Notes under the pieces: model-generated
Database searches by the model: none
What the model saw: the letters and a program-made list of their open reading frames with translations, nothing else
Told to the model about the DNA's origin: nothing
Source of the DNA: Microbacterium pygmaeum
GTDB taxonomy: Bacteria; Actinomycetota; Actinomycetes; Actinomycetales; Microbacteriaceae
Direction: 5' to 3'
Length of the DNA stretch: 64,000 nucleotides
NCBI RefSeq assembly: GCF_900100885.1
Contig: NZ_LT629692.1
Location: 3,596,001-3,660,000 of the forward strand
Shown here: positions 7,664-17,400 of the stretch, in pieces
Position numbering within the stretch: the first letter of the stretch is position 1
Layout: every line of letters starts with the position of its first letter
Position numbers and translations under genes: made by a program

Positions 7664-9094
7664 TTGGAACTGCGCGACTATCTGCGAATCCTGCATCGCA
7701 ATTGGATCTTCATTCTGGCGCTGACCGTGCTCGGCGGCGCCGCGGGGTTCGGCTGGTCGCTGCTGAAGGCGCCGACCTATGAGGCCACAACGCAGCTGTA
7801 CGTCTCGGTGCGATCGGGTGACAGCGCGCTGGTCGGCGAGCTGGCTCAGGGCACGAACTACGCCCGCCAGGCCGTGACGAGCTTCGTCGATGTCGTCAAC
7901 AGTGCCGTGGTGCTTGATCGGGTGATCGAAGACCTCGATCTCGACATGTCCTCATCTCAGCTCGCCGGGCACGTCAGCGCGTCGGTGCCCGCGAATACGG
8001 TGATCATCTCGGCGACCGTCGTCGATGAGGATCCGGCCCAGGCGGCGGCGATCGCCAATTCCGTCGGGACCAACTTCGCTGATGTTGTCGTCAATCAGCT
8101 CGAGAAGCCCGAGGGCGACGCGCCCAGCCTGGTGCGCATCGAGACGATCGAGCCGGCCCTCGTGCCGACCTCGACCGCAAGCCCGAACATCCCGCTCAAC
8201 ACGATCCTCGGCGCGCTGCTCGGTCTGGCTGTCGGCGTCGCGTTCGCCGTGTTGCGGACTGTGCTCGACACGCGCATCCACTCGACGCACGACATCGAAC
8301 AGGTGACCGACAAGCCCGTCCTCGGTGGCATCGCGTTCGACCCCGACACGAAGAAACGTCCGCTCATCGTGCATGCCGACCCGCAGAATCCGCGTGCGGA
8401 ATCGTTCCGAACGCTGCGCACCAACCTGCAGTTCATCGACATCGATCACGAGCGCGAGTCGAAGTCGTTCGTCATCACGAGCGCCGGGCCCAGCGAGGGC
8501 AAGTCCACGACGACCGCGAATCTCGCGATCGCTCTGGCTGAAACCGGAGCACGCGTCGCGCTGATCGACGGCGACCTGCGCCTGCCGAAGATCGCCGAAT
8601 ACATGGGCGTCGAGGGCGGCGTCGGCCTGACCGACGTGCTGATCGGCAAGGCCGCGCTCGCAGACGTCATTCAGCAGTGGGGCCGGGCGAAGCTCTTCGT
8701 GCTCCCCTCTGGTCGGATCCCGCCCAACCCGTCCGAACTGCTCGGCAGTCAGGCGATGCAGCGCATGCTCGACTCGCTGCACGAAGCCTTCGACTACGTG
8801 CTCATCGATGCCCCGCCGCTCCTGCTGGTCACCGATGCAGCGGTCGTCTCGAAGTACACCAGCGGCGCGATCCTCGTCGCCGCATCCGGCGCCACGAAGA
8901 AGCCCCAACTCGAGGGCGCGGTCAAGGCGCTCGACGCGATCGGCAGCCGCCTGCTCGGCGTCATCGTGACGATGCTCCCGACCAAGGGGCCCGACAGCTA
9001 CGGCTACGGCAGCTACGCGTACAGCGCGACGCACAGCGTCCGCGACAAGACGGCCGTTCGCGACGAGCCCCTCGAGGTCGGGCAGGACGCCTGA
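7664..9094 (+). CDS. Polysaccharide co-polymerase / BY-kinase (Wzz-kinase fusion) 2
   Basis: A 476-residue chain-length regulator with fused tyrosine kinase. The TTG at 7664 is chosen because the protein then begins LELRDYLRIL, matching MELRNYLRIL of the other copy, and GGACGGAG precedes it; a longer frame adds 45 residues without homology. Wzz domain with transmembrane segments near 15-35 and 175-195; kinase with SEGKSTT (about 275), VALIDGDLRLP (about 298) and YVLIDAPPLLL (about 379). The tail holds a Tyr cluster, YGYGSYAYS (about 445-454), for autophosphorylation. It lacks the long Ala/Pro tail of the other copy. The phosphatase gene starts 2 bp after its stop, so kinase and phosphatase are coupled. 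Confidence 0.9.
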   Translation: MELRDYLRILHRNWIFILALTVLGGAAGFGWSLLKAPTYEATTQLYVSVRSGDSALVGELAQGTNYARQAVTSFVDVVNSAVVLDRVIEDLDLDMSSSQLAGHVSASVPANTVIISATVVDEDPAQAAAIANSVGTNFADVVVNQLEKPEGDAPSLVRIETIEPALVPTSTASPNIPLNTILGALLGLAVGVAFAVLRTVLDTRIHSTHDIEQVTDKPVLGGIAFDPDTKKRPLIVHADPQNPRAESFRTLRTNLQFIDIDHERESKSFVITSAGPSEGKSTTTANLAIALAETGARVALIDGDLRLPKIAEYMGVEGGVGLTDVLIGKAALADVIQQWGRAKLFVLPSGRIPPNPSELLGSQAMQRMLDSLHEAFDYVLIDAPPLLLVTDAAVVSKYTSGAILVAASGATKKPQLEGAVKALDAIGSRLLGVIVTMLPTKGPDSYGYGSYAYSATHSVRDKTAVRDEPLEVGQDA

Positions 9095-9095
9095 G

Positions 9096-9692
9096 ATGGC
9101 ATTCCGCATCCTGACGGTGTGCACCGGCAACATTTGCCGGTCGCCCCTCGCCGCGCAGCTGCTGCGCGCTCGCCTCGCGCCGCTCGGAGTGATCGTCGAG
9201 TCGGCCGGCGTCGGCGCGCTGGCGGGTGAAGGGATGCCCGCACCCGCACGACAGATCGCCGAGCGGCTCGGGGTGACCGACGCTACCGACCACCTGGGCC
9301 GCCAGCTGACGGCGGACCATCTGCGCGAGGCCGACTTGATCCTCGCCATGGCGCGCGATCACCGACGCGCGATCGTCGAGCTGTTACCTGCCGCGACGCG
9401 AAAGACGTTCACCGTGCGCGAGCTCGCACGCATCGCCGGCGAGGTGACCGACGACGACCTGCGACAGGACGTCGCCGGCGCCGCCTCCACCGACGACGCA
9501 CTCCGCGCAGCGGTGCTGATGGCCGCAAGCTTCCGCGGAATCGTTGCCCCGCCCGCCTCTCCCGACGAACTCGACGTCGTCGATCCGTACGGTCAGAGCA
9601 CTGCTGTCTACGAACGATCGGCCGGTCAGCTCGTTCCCGCGGTCGAGGCCACCGCCGTGCTGCTCGAGCGCGCCGCCCTCCTCGCAAGCTGA
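9096..9692 (+). CDS. Low-molecular-weight protein-tyrosine phosphatase
   Basis: A 198-residue cytoplasmic phosphatase of the Wzb/Ptp type. The catalytic loop VCTGNICRSP is at residues 8-17, with nucleophile Cys9 and Arg15, and the general-acid aspartate lies in VVDPYGQS near 162. It is longer than typical members (about 150) because of an acidic insertion at about 115-150. It begins directly after the BY-kinase stop. In known systems such phosphatases dephosphorylate the kinase tyrosine tail, and the cycle is needed for polymer production; the same role is inferred here. Confidence 0.92.
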   Translation: MAFRILTVCTGNICRSPLAAQLLRARLAPLGVIVESAGVGALAGEGMPAPARQIAERLGVTDATDHLGRQLTADHLREADLILAMARDHRRAIVELLPAATRKTFTVRELARIAGEVTDDDLRQDVAGAASTDDALRAAVLMAASFRGIVAPPASPDELDVVDPYGQSTAVYERSAGQLVPAVEATAVLLERAALLAS

Positions 9693-9741
9693 TCCGCCCC
9701 GACGGGCGCGCCCGCCGCCGCCACGACCAGAGGTTGACCCT

Positions 9742-11685
9742 GTGACCCCCGACGACACGTCGCCGCTTCACCCCGCCTTCGGCGGCCTCGACGCAGACGC
9801 ACCCACGCGCCGCAGCCGTCGCCGTACCGAGTTCTCTGCCGACGAACCGGAATTGATGCCGGAGCAGAAGCCGCGCCGACGCCGACGCTGGTTGTGGTGG
9901 ACGCTCGGCATCGTCGGCGCGCTCATCCTGCTCGCCGCAGCGCTGGCCGTCGCCGGCCTCCGGTTGGCCGACAGCGCCGTCGATGTGCGTGACAACCTGA
10001 CGGCCGCGAAGAAGGTCGTCGCCACCATTCCGCAGCTGGCGCGAGAGCAGAACGTGGAGGGGCTGGATGCCGCGGCCACCGAGATCCGGTCCCACACCGC
10101 CGCCGCCCTCACCGCCACGGATGACCCGCTGTGGTCGTTCGTCGAGCGGGTGCCCGTCGTCGGGCAGAACCTGGCGGCCGTCCGAAAGACGACGGCCGCC
10201 GCCGACATCCTTGTGGAGCAGGCGATGCCCACCGCCGTACAGCTGCTGCAGTCGGTGGATCTCGACCATCTCGCCGTGGTCGATGGCCGTATCGACCTCG
10301 AGCCGTACAAGGCGGCTCTCCCACTGATCCCCGCGCTGCGGGAGGCGGTGTCATCGGCTCAGCGCCAGGTGAGCGACATCAACCGTGCCGACCTGATCCC
10401 CCAGGTCGACGAGGCGATCGGCGAGTTGCTCGACGTACTCGACCAGGCCGCGCCGGCGCTCGACACCGCCGAGCACCTGCTTCCCGTCGGCCTCGACGTG
10501 CTCGGCCAGGCCGGGCAGCGGAAGTATCTGCTGGTCTTCCAGAACACCGCCGAGGTGCGCGCGCTCGGCGGCAACCCGGCTTCCCTCGCTCTGCTGACCG
10601 TCGATAATGGAACGATTGCGCTTCCGGAACAGAGCGACTCCTTCGAACTCGCGTACGAGCAAGGCGTTGCGTCCAGGTTGCCGTTACCGGAGGAGATGCT
10701 GGACTTTTACGAGTCCGACTTTGTTCCCTACATGCAGAACTACACGCGCACTCCTGACTATCCGACTGCCGCGATGATGCTCGCCGACATCTGGCAGCAA
10801 AGCACTGGGGATGTCGTCGACGGAGTGATCTCCGTCGATCCCACGGCGCTCGGGTATCTTCTTTCTGCCGTTGGTTCGGTGACATTGGCCGACGGCGTCG
10901 AGATGAACGCGGAAAACGCGGCGACCGTGCTCTTGAAGGACGCGTACGACAGGTATGGCGACCTGCCAGGAACGTTCTTAGACGGCTACTTCGCGGCGGC
11001 CGCATCGTCCGTATTCGACAAGCTATCGTCTGGTTCAGGCAAGCCCGAAGACCTTCTGGCAGCCCTGACAAGGGGCGTCGACGATCACCGCATTCTGCTG
11101 TGGATGGCGCGGGAGAACGAGCAGGCGATGGCAGCAGAACTCGGCGCCGACGGTCGCTTCGTCCCCGACAACTCGCAGACCGCGCAGGTCGGCGTCTTCG
11201 TCAACGACGCGGGCTACAGCAAGCTCGAGTACTACCTGTCGCAGTCCATCGATGTGACGGCAGACACCTGCGCGACCGGAGATGGCCCTGCGACCATCAG
11301 CACGACGCTCACGCTCACTTCCGCCGTCCCCGTGTCGGGCCTGAGTGCCTACACGCTCAACGGGCGCGGCCCTCGACTCGGTGTAAGCCGCGAAACGATG
11401 ATCCTCGACGTGGCCTTTTTCGCTCCCCCGGGAGCCGACAGCATCACGGTCGATCCCGCCGAGGGCGACTTCGGCCTCGACCGTTCAGGAGTCGAGCAGG
11501 GGCGCTCGGCGCGCAGCATCGCGATCGGTCTCGAGCCCGGTCAGACGCGGTCGTTCACCTTCACCAGCACGCTGCCACGCGCGACTGTGGGAGCAGCCGG
11601 AGCCCCGGCGACGGTGGACGTGCGGCACACGCCACTAGTCGGGGAAACGCCCATTTCCATCCACAAAGCGACATGCGCCGGCTGA
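9742..11685 (+). CDS. DUF4012 membrane protein
   Basis: A 647-residue DUF4012 family protein, commonly found in actinobacterial and firmicute polysaccharide loci; molecular function unknown. GTG at 9742 is chosen because the upstream frame only overlaps the phosphatase gene. A basic stretch (KPRRRRRW) leads into one transmembrane helix at about 50-72, so the large C-terminal part should be outside the cell. The DUF4012 core includes YLLVFQNTAEVRALGGNPAS at about 258-277. Bases about 10600-11090 have clearly more A/T at third codon positions than either flank, indicating a mosaic gene. It lies between the phosphatase and the priming sugar transferase. Confidence 0.85.
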   Translation: MTPDDTSPLHPAFGGLDADAPTRRSRRRTEFSADEPELMPEQKPRRRRRWLWWTLGIVGALILLAAALAVAGLRLADSAVDVRDNLTAAKKVVATIPQLAREQNVEGLDAAATEIRSHTAAALTATDDPLWSFVERVPVVGQNLAAVRKTTAAADILVEQAMPTAVQLLQSVDLDHLAVVDGRIDLEPYKAALPLIPALREAVSSAQRQVSDINRADLIPQVDEAIGELLDVLDQAAPALDTAEHLLPVGLDVLGQAGQRKYLLVFQNTAEVRALGGNPASLALLTVDNGTIALPEQSDSFELAYEQGVASRLPLPEEMLDFYESDFVPYMQNYTRTPDYPTAAMMLADIWQQSTGDVVDGVISVDPTALGYLLSAVGSVTLADGVEMNAENAATVLLKDAYDRYGDLPGTFLDGYFAAAASSVFDKLSSGSGKPEDLLAALTRGVDDHRILLWMARENEQAMAAELGADGRFVPDNSQTAQVGVFVNDAGYSKLEYYLSQSIDVTADTCATGDGPATISTTLTLTSAVPVSGLSAYTLNGRGPRLGVSRETMILDVAFFAPPGADSITVDPAEGDFGLDRSGVEQGRSARSIAIGLEPGQTRSFTFTSTLPRATVGAAGAPATVDVRHTPLVGETPISIHKATCAG

Positions 11686-11834
11686 GATCGCGCCATCGGC
11701 TATCGGGCGTTCCGTTCGTAACATGGCTCATGTAGCCTCCTCTAGCAAGGAAGAGATCGCCGGTGACTCGTAGGTGCACCGGCGTTTTCGTACCCACGAG
11801 CCCCCTCTCTGTGGATCAGCAGGAAAGGGACTCC

Positions 11835-13409
11835 GTGACGACTGAAGTAAACGTCGGCCCCGCCTTCTTTCGCGGGAGCCAGTCAGCAACCTTCGGCGCA
11901 CCCGACACGTCGAGCGTGGGCGTTCTGTCGGCCGGTGATGCTGCCGGCCCCGAGCGTCAGGCGCCTTCCGGCCGGCCGTGGACACTGCGGTATGCACGCC
12001 GCCTCTGGCTGAGCGACCTCGTCGTCCTGATCGCGGTCGTCTACGCCGCGCAGCTTGTCTGGTTCGGAACCGGCAGCGCCCAGGTGGCGATCCGCGAAGA
12101 CAGCCGACTGAGCGACCTCTCGTACTGGTTCTTCTCGGCGGTGCTGGTGATCGTCTGGATGGTCGGTCTGACCATGGCCGACTCGCGCAGCACGCGCATG
12201 ATCGGCAACGGGGCGACCGAGTACGCCCGGGTGGCGAACGCAAGTTTCGTGGTCTTCAGCGTCGTGATCATCGCGTGCTTCCTGGCCCGCATCGATGTCG
12301 CCCGCGGCTACCTGCTCATCGCCTTGCCACTCGGGGCCCTGCTCCTTATCCTCGAGCGCTACATCTGGCGCAAGTGGCTGCTGCGCCGCAGAGCCCGCGG
12401 CGAGTACTCGTCGCGGGTGCTGCTCGTCGGCTCGCACTCGTCGGTCGCGCAGATCGCTAGAGAGCTGCGGCGCACGCCTGGCGCGGGGTACTTCGTCGTC
12501 GGCGCATGCGTTCCGACTGGGCAGGTCGGCGCCACGCTCGATGATTCGGATATTCCGATCATGGGCAACGTCAACGACGTGAGTGGCGCGATGCGCGCAG
12601 TCGGTGCGGACACGGTCGTCGTGACCAGCACCGACGAGTTGCCGCCGTTCAAGGTGAAGCAGATCTCGTGGGGACTCGAAGCGGGCCGCCAGCACCTGGT
12701 GCTCGCACCGAGCATCGTCGACATCGCCGGTCCCCGTCTGCACACTCGGCCGGTGTCGGGCCTTCCACTGATCCACGTGGAGACGCCAAACTTCAGCAAG
12801 GGTCAGCGCTTCTTGAAGCGGGCTACCGACCTGGTCGCTGCGTCGCTCGGCGTACTCGTTCTCAGCCCGGTGTTCGCGTTTCTCGCGATGTCAGTGCGAC
12901 TGTCGAGCGACGGCCCTGTCTTGTTCCGGCAGAAGCGAATCGGGCTTCGCGGTCGCGAGTTCACCATGCTGAAGTTCCGGTCGATGGTCCAGAACGCCGA
13001 AGACCTGCTGCCCGAGCTCGCAGCGCAGCAGCGCGATGCCGGCAACGAGGTCCTCTTCAAGATGACCAACGACCCGCGCATCACGCCGATCGGCCGGATC
13101 ATGCGCAAATTCAGCCTCGATGAGCTGCCGCAGCTCTTCAACGTGATCGGCGGATCGATGTCGCTCGTGGGCCCGCGGCCGCCCTTGCCCAGCGAGGTCG
13201 AGCAGTACGCTGACCACGTCCACCGCCGCTTCCTGGCCAAGCCGGGCATCACGGGCGCTTGGCAGGTCAGTGGCCGATCGACGCTCTCGTGGGAAGACTC
13301 TGTGCGGCTCGACCTCTCTTACGTGGAGAACTGGACGCTGCTCGGCGACCTCATCATCGTGCTGAAGACGGGTCGGGCCGTGTTCGCTCCAGGCTCAACT
13401 GCCCACTGA
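11835..13409 (+). CDS. Undecaprenyl-phosphate sugar phosphotransferase (priming enzyme)
   Basis: A 524-residue polyprenyl glycosylphosphotransferase of the WcaJ/WbaP/CpsE type. It transfers a sugar-1-phosphate from a UDP-sugar to undecaprenyl phosphate, the first step of repeat-unit assembly. GTG at 11835 is preceded by AGGAAAGGGA at good spacing, which beats the longer ATG reading. Four N-terminal transmembrane helices (about 55-180) precede a CoA-binding-like domain (about 190-320), one further hydrophobic helix (about 335-355) and the catalytic domain with DGPVLFRQKRIG, MLKFRSM and KPGITGAWQVSGRS (about 469). Sugar specificity cannot be read from sequence. It is the last gene of normal GC before the low-GC cassette. 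Confidence 0.93.
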   Translation: MTTEVNVGPAFFRGSQSATFGAPDTSSVGVLSAGDAAGPERQAPSGRPWTLRYARRLWLSDLVVLIAVVYAAQLVWFGTGSAQVAIREDSRLSDLSYWFFSAVLVIVWMVGLTMADSRSTRMIGNGATEYARVANASFVVFSVVIIACFLARIDVARGYLLIALPLGALLLILERYIWRKWLLRRRARGEYSSRVLLVGSHSSVAQIARELRRTPGAGYFVVGACVPTGQVGATLDDSDIPIMGNVNDVSGAMRAVGADTVVVTSTDELPPFKVKQISWGLEAGRQHLVLAPSIVDIAGPRLHTRPVSGLPLIHVETPNFSKGQRFLKRATDLVAASLGVLVLSPVFAFLAMSVRLSSDGPVLFRQKRIGLRGREFTMLKFRSMVQNAEDLLPELAAQQRDAGNEVLFKMTNDPRITPIGRIMRKFSLDELPQLFNVIGGSMSLVGPRPPLPSEVEQYADHVHRRFLAKPGITGAWQVSGRSTLSWEDSVRLDLSYVENWTLLGDLIIVLKTGRAVFAPGSTAH

Positions 13410-13441
13410 GGCTTATCGCGTTCACCCGCGGCGCGCTGATC

Positions 13442-13969
13442 TTATTCGCCTGGCACAGTACATGGCGTGGACAGAGCTTTGGCGAACGCCATCGATTGAT
13501 AGACGTACTGGTATATCCAGTCGATGAAAGTCAGAGGTTCGCCAACACCAACCACCGCGACGTCACCAGCGAAACAGCGACTGAACACGTAGCGAGCTCG
13601 TTCGACGTGCGGCGTGAACGTTACGACGACCGCGGAACGCGCTCCGTGGTCTCGAGCCCACCAGCGCAACATCCTCGCTTCCCCTTTCGTCGTCATGGGA
13701 ATCGGCACTACGCACGTGAAGCGGTCGTCCCCGCACACACTCAGGCGCTCGGCTGACCACCGCCCTGACCCTGCCCGCCCGACAGTCAATAGAACCTGGT
13801 CCGAGACTTCGGCTTCTAGCAATTCTTGCGCGGCGGAAATCCGGTGAGAAGTCGGGGGTCCAAGAACGATGATCACGTCGGCGCGGGCGGGGGCGTCGAT
13901 GCGCGGGAAGACAAACAACGGAAGTCCGGCTACCGCGAATAACGCAACTCCCAGCAGAGTGGCTACCAA
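13442..13969 (-). CDS. YdcF/ElyC-like DUF218 membrane protein
   Basis: A protein of about 175 residues with one N-terminal hydrophobic helix (about 1-22) and a DUF218 domain: ADVIIVLGPP near 30, an SGRWSAERL stretch, and VVVTFTPHVERARYVFSRCF near 115. DUF218 proteins (SanA, ElyC, YdcF) act in envelope biogenesis. The start is uncertain: the reading begins at a TTG without a clear ribosome-binding site, and the frame stays open upstream (reading RRWLAGLVATLLG) without a proper start codon. A truncated or rearranged 5' end is possible. It converges on the sugar transferase and marks the left edge of the low-GC cassette. Confidence 0.65.
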   Translation of the reverse strand: MVATLLGVALFAVAGLPLFVFPRIDAPARADVIIVLGPPTSHRISAAQELLEAEVSDQVLLTVGRAGSGRWSAERLSVCGDDRFTCVVPIPMTTKGEARMLRWWARDHGARSAVVVTFTPHVERARYVFSRCFAGDVAVVGVGEPLTFIDWIYQYVYQSMAFAKALSTPCTVPGE

Positions 13970-14408
13970 TCCGGCGAGCCATCGGCGATGCTCCGCCGAT
14001 TCGGAGAGTCCATAGGGCGATCTTAACGGGATGGCGGAAGCCCCGCGAAATAGAGGAACTGCGGCTGGACGGATGTGTCGACGGGGTTGAGGTTGTCGTC
14101 ACCGGGCGGCTGCTGAGCCTTCCTGGCCAACCCGTCCGTTCGCTGAGGACGCCTGCTGCCACGCGCTCGCGGCGTTGTTGTCGCCTACGTCGATGTGTGT
14201 GGACAACACGGTCGGTATGACCGCACCCACGGGTTGCCGCGTTATCCCATCGCGGTCGCCGTACGCTCAGCGTCCTCTGTGTGCCGTTTCACGCCCTTCC
14301 CTCACCAGCCGAACTTTCAAGACGCGTTGCCAGATACGTTGGCACCACCCGAAACATCTGCTATGTCCAGCGAAGTCGTTCCAGCACGACCTCTAGGAAG
14401 GTTTTGCA
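13970..14408. other. Non-coding stretch upstream of the heparinase-like gene
   Basis: About 440 bp without a supported gene. Short overlapping frames have no domain and no ribosome-binding site. It probably holds the divergent promoters of the YdcF-like gene and the heparinase-like gene, but no clear -35/-10 pair was found. Confidence 0.5.
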
Positions 14409-17400
14409 ATGTACCGGGCCTTGCCATTCGATCGACGGCGCACAGCTCCCTCGCGCATGATCATCGTCTTCGTCATCCTGACATCTCTATTGATGGCATT
14501 GCTGCCGGCCCGTAGCGCTTCAGCCGCGCCAACCGGGGCTCCTACGGTTGGCGACGTCAGCACAGCGCACCCGCGCTTGATGGCGGACGAATCCCGATTC
14601 GCTGACCTGAAACGTCAGACGAGCGCGGATAGCACTTCTGAACTCTTGCTGTCCAAAGTCATTCAGCGAGCGGATGCCCAACTCGCTCTCGCAACAGTGC
14701 GCTTTCCCACCAAGACTCCAGTAGCCCTACAAGACACCAGCCGAGCTGTCCAGGACCGCGTTTACAACTTGATGCTCGCCTGGCGTCTGACCTCGAAGTC
14801 CAGCTACATCGAGAAGGCGTGGGCGGAATTGCAAGCGGCTGCAAACTTTCCTAACTGGAATCCGGACCACTTCCTGGACACTGCGGAGATGACGAATGCC
14901 TTCGCAATCGCGTACGACTGGGGATACTCGTATTGGTCGTCCAGCCGTCGGAACACAATAAGAACAGCGATTCTCAGTCTGGGCCTCACCCCTTCTCGCG
15001 CTGTATACGCAGCAGGCCCCAACTCAGCGGGTCCATACAAGACGCTCGGGAACTGGAGTTCGAGAGCGGACAACATCAATGTGATCGTGAACTCCGCGAT
15101 GATCGTTGGCGCCCTCGCAATCGCTGGCGACACGACGTCCCCTGTTGTCGACGAGGTGTTAGGGAATGCGCACTCGAGTCTCGCAATCGGCCTAACATCG
15201 TATAGGGACGACGGCAGCTTCGACGAAGGACCGACCTACTGGGAATACGCGACGCGTTTCGCTGTGACTGGCATCAGGTCGCTGCAGACAAGTACAGGGT
15301 CGGACTTCGGACTGCTGGCGGGCGCAACCGGGTTGGCGCAGACCGCGGGGTTCATGATGTCGCTTTCGGGCACAGATGACATCGTCTTCGGCTTTGCCGA
15401 TAGTGAACTCCGACCGGACCCCGACGCCGCGTACGCCGGCCTGGGCGCGATTCTCAATGACGGATCCCTGATGGCCCTCGCCGCACAGTCTCCTCCGACA
15501 GCCTGGGCGGCTCTCCAGTTGCTTTGGCGTGATCCGACGATCTCGGCACAAAGCCCACGTATGCCGCCACGCGATGCGTCCTACGCGGCCGGAATTGTCA
15601 GCATGCGCGCGTCAGAGAGCGACCCTTTGGGCACATACGTCGGATTCAGGTCGGCGAGCAACCCGCTTGGCCATCATCAGCACATCGACGGTGGCGATTT
15701 CAACCTCCAAGCTCTTGGTCAAGAGTGGGCGATCGACTTAGGGAACGAGGATGCGACCTATGACTCGATGAACGAGGATCGGCAGACTAAGCGTTGGCAG
15801 TATTACCGGACCTCGCCGGAGGGGCACAACACGCTTCTTCTCGATGCGTTCCGCCCGGAAGTGGCGACTACTGAAGCGACTACCCTGATATCTCGCGGGG
15901 CGAACCTGGACTCAGCCTTCGCGATCTCAGATCTCACGGCGCAGTTCTCATCCGTCGCTAACCAGTGGAAGCGCGGAGTAAAGCTATTCGATTCGCGTAA
16001 CCAAGTTCTGGTGCAAGACGAGATCTCCGTCAGCCAGCCCGTCCCTGCTCTGTGGTCTATGCACACATCTGCAGAAATTGTTCTGGATACCGACGGTCGA
16101 ACCGCCACCCTGTTTCAGAACGGCCAACGGCTCGCAGCACGAATCATCTCAGCGGGCGACGCACGCTTCCAGGTGATGGACGCAGTGCCGCTGCCGACCT
16201 CTCCCATTCCCGCCCAGGAAGCCAATGATGGCGTCCGTAAGCTTGCGATCGAGTTCACCGCGCGCGGGACAACGACGCTAGCGGTCCAATTCACGCCTTT
16301 ACCGAAAGGATCAACCGACGCTGGCGCCGCGGTGTCTGCGATGCCACTGTCCACGTGGTCCGCTGCACCGTCGAGCAAATTGACCGCGCTCAAAGTGGAC
16401 GGGGTAACGGTTGGCGGATTCTCTGCTGACACGCCTTGGTATCAGGTCGTTCATCGCGATCAGTCGAACTTTCCATCCGTGTCGGCGTCGGCCTCAGCGG
16501 GTAGTTCGGTCTCAGTTGTTCAGGCCACGGGGACAACACGTGCCGCTCGAGTCACGGTTCAGCAGCCTGGCCTGAGTCCCACGACCTATAGCGTAATTTT
16601 TGCCAACGACGCGGTCACGATTGCGGGAGTGATAACCACTGGGGGGGACTCCGGTTGGTCGTCAGCGACATATGACAGGAAGCCGGAGTCCTACTGGGGA
16701 ACATCAACCGCTGGCGGCTGGGCACGGTGGGAACTGAGCGAACCCATTTCGGCGAAGTCCATGAAGATCACCTGGACTGCGAACGCAGAGAAGCTCACGA
16801 AGTACAAGATCGAGTCTTCGAACGATAAGACCGCGTGGACCCTGAGGTTTAATGGCGAGTATCGCGGGCCGTCTGGTTCGCAAATAGTGAAGTTGTCAAA
16901 CGCAGCGGCGGCCAAGTTCCTACGATTGACAATTCTCGACAGTGGAAAAATCAACGAAGTTGAGATATACCGCTACGACGCGGCCGCCGAACTACCGGAT
17001 GCTCCTGCTAGAGCCCTCAAATCCATCGAGGTAAGTGGGCTGCCATCCTCCATGCCGGTCGGCGCGACAGGCACGGCCACGCGTGTTCTCAAATGGAACG
17101 TCCCAACTGACGATTCTGAGGCCGAAATTCGTTTCATGAGTAGCGACCCAGCTGTCGCTTCGGTCGACGCGACCGGGAAGGTCCGGGCCCTGAAGGGCGG
17201 GGTCGTACGCATCGGCGCTCTCGCGACGGCGGATGGTATTGCGGTTTCGTCCTCGGTGTCGGTGACGGTCGTGGATTCGACGCGGGTGCGGATCTATGCG
17301 GACGCCGATTCGTACGTGCAGAGCACAACCCCGGATACGAACTTCGGGACGCAGATGGGTTTGCTGTCAAAGCCTTCGTGGAACAGCGGCCCTGACCGGA

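Noticed and set aside
13563..14162. 199-residue minus-strand frame beginning with GTG near the YdcF-like gene
   Set aside because: It is in another frame from the DUF218 domain and has no domain of its own; a frameshift joining the two is conceivable but nothing in the sequence requires it.
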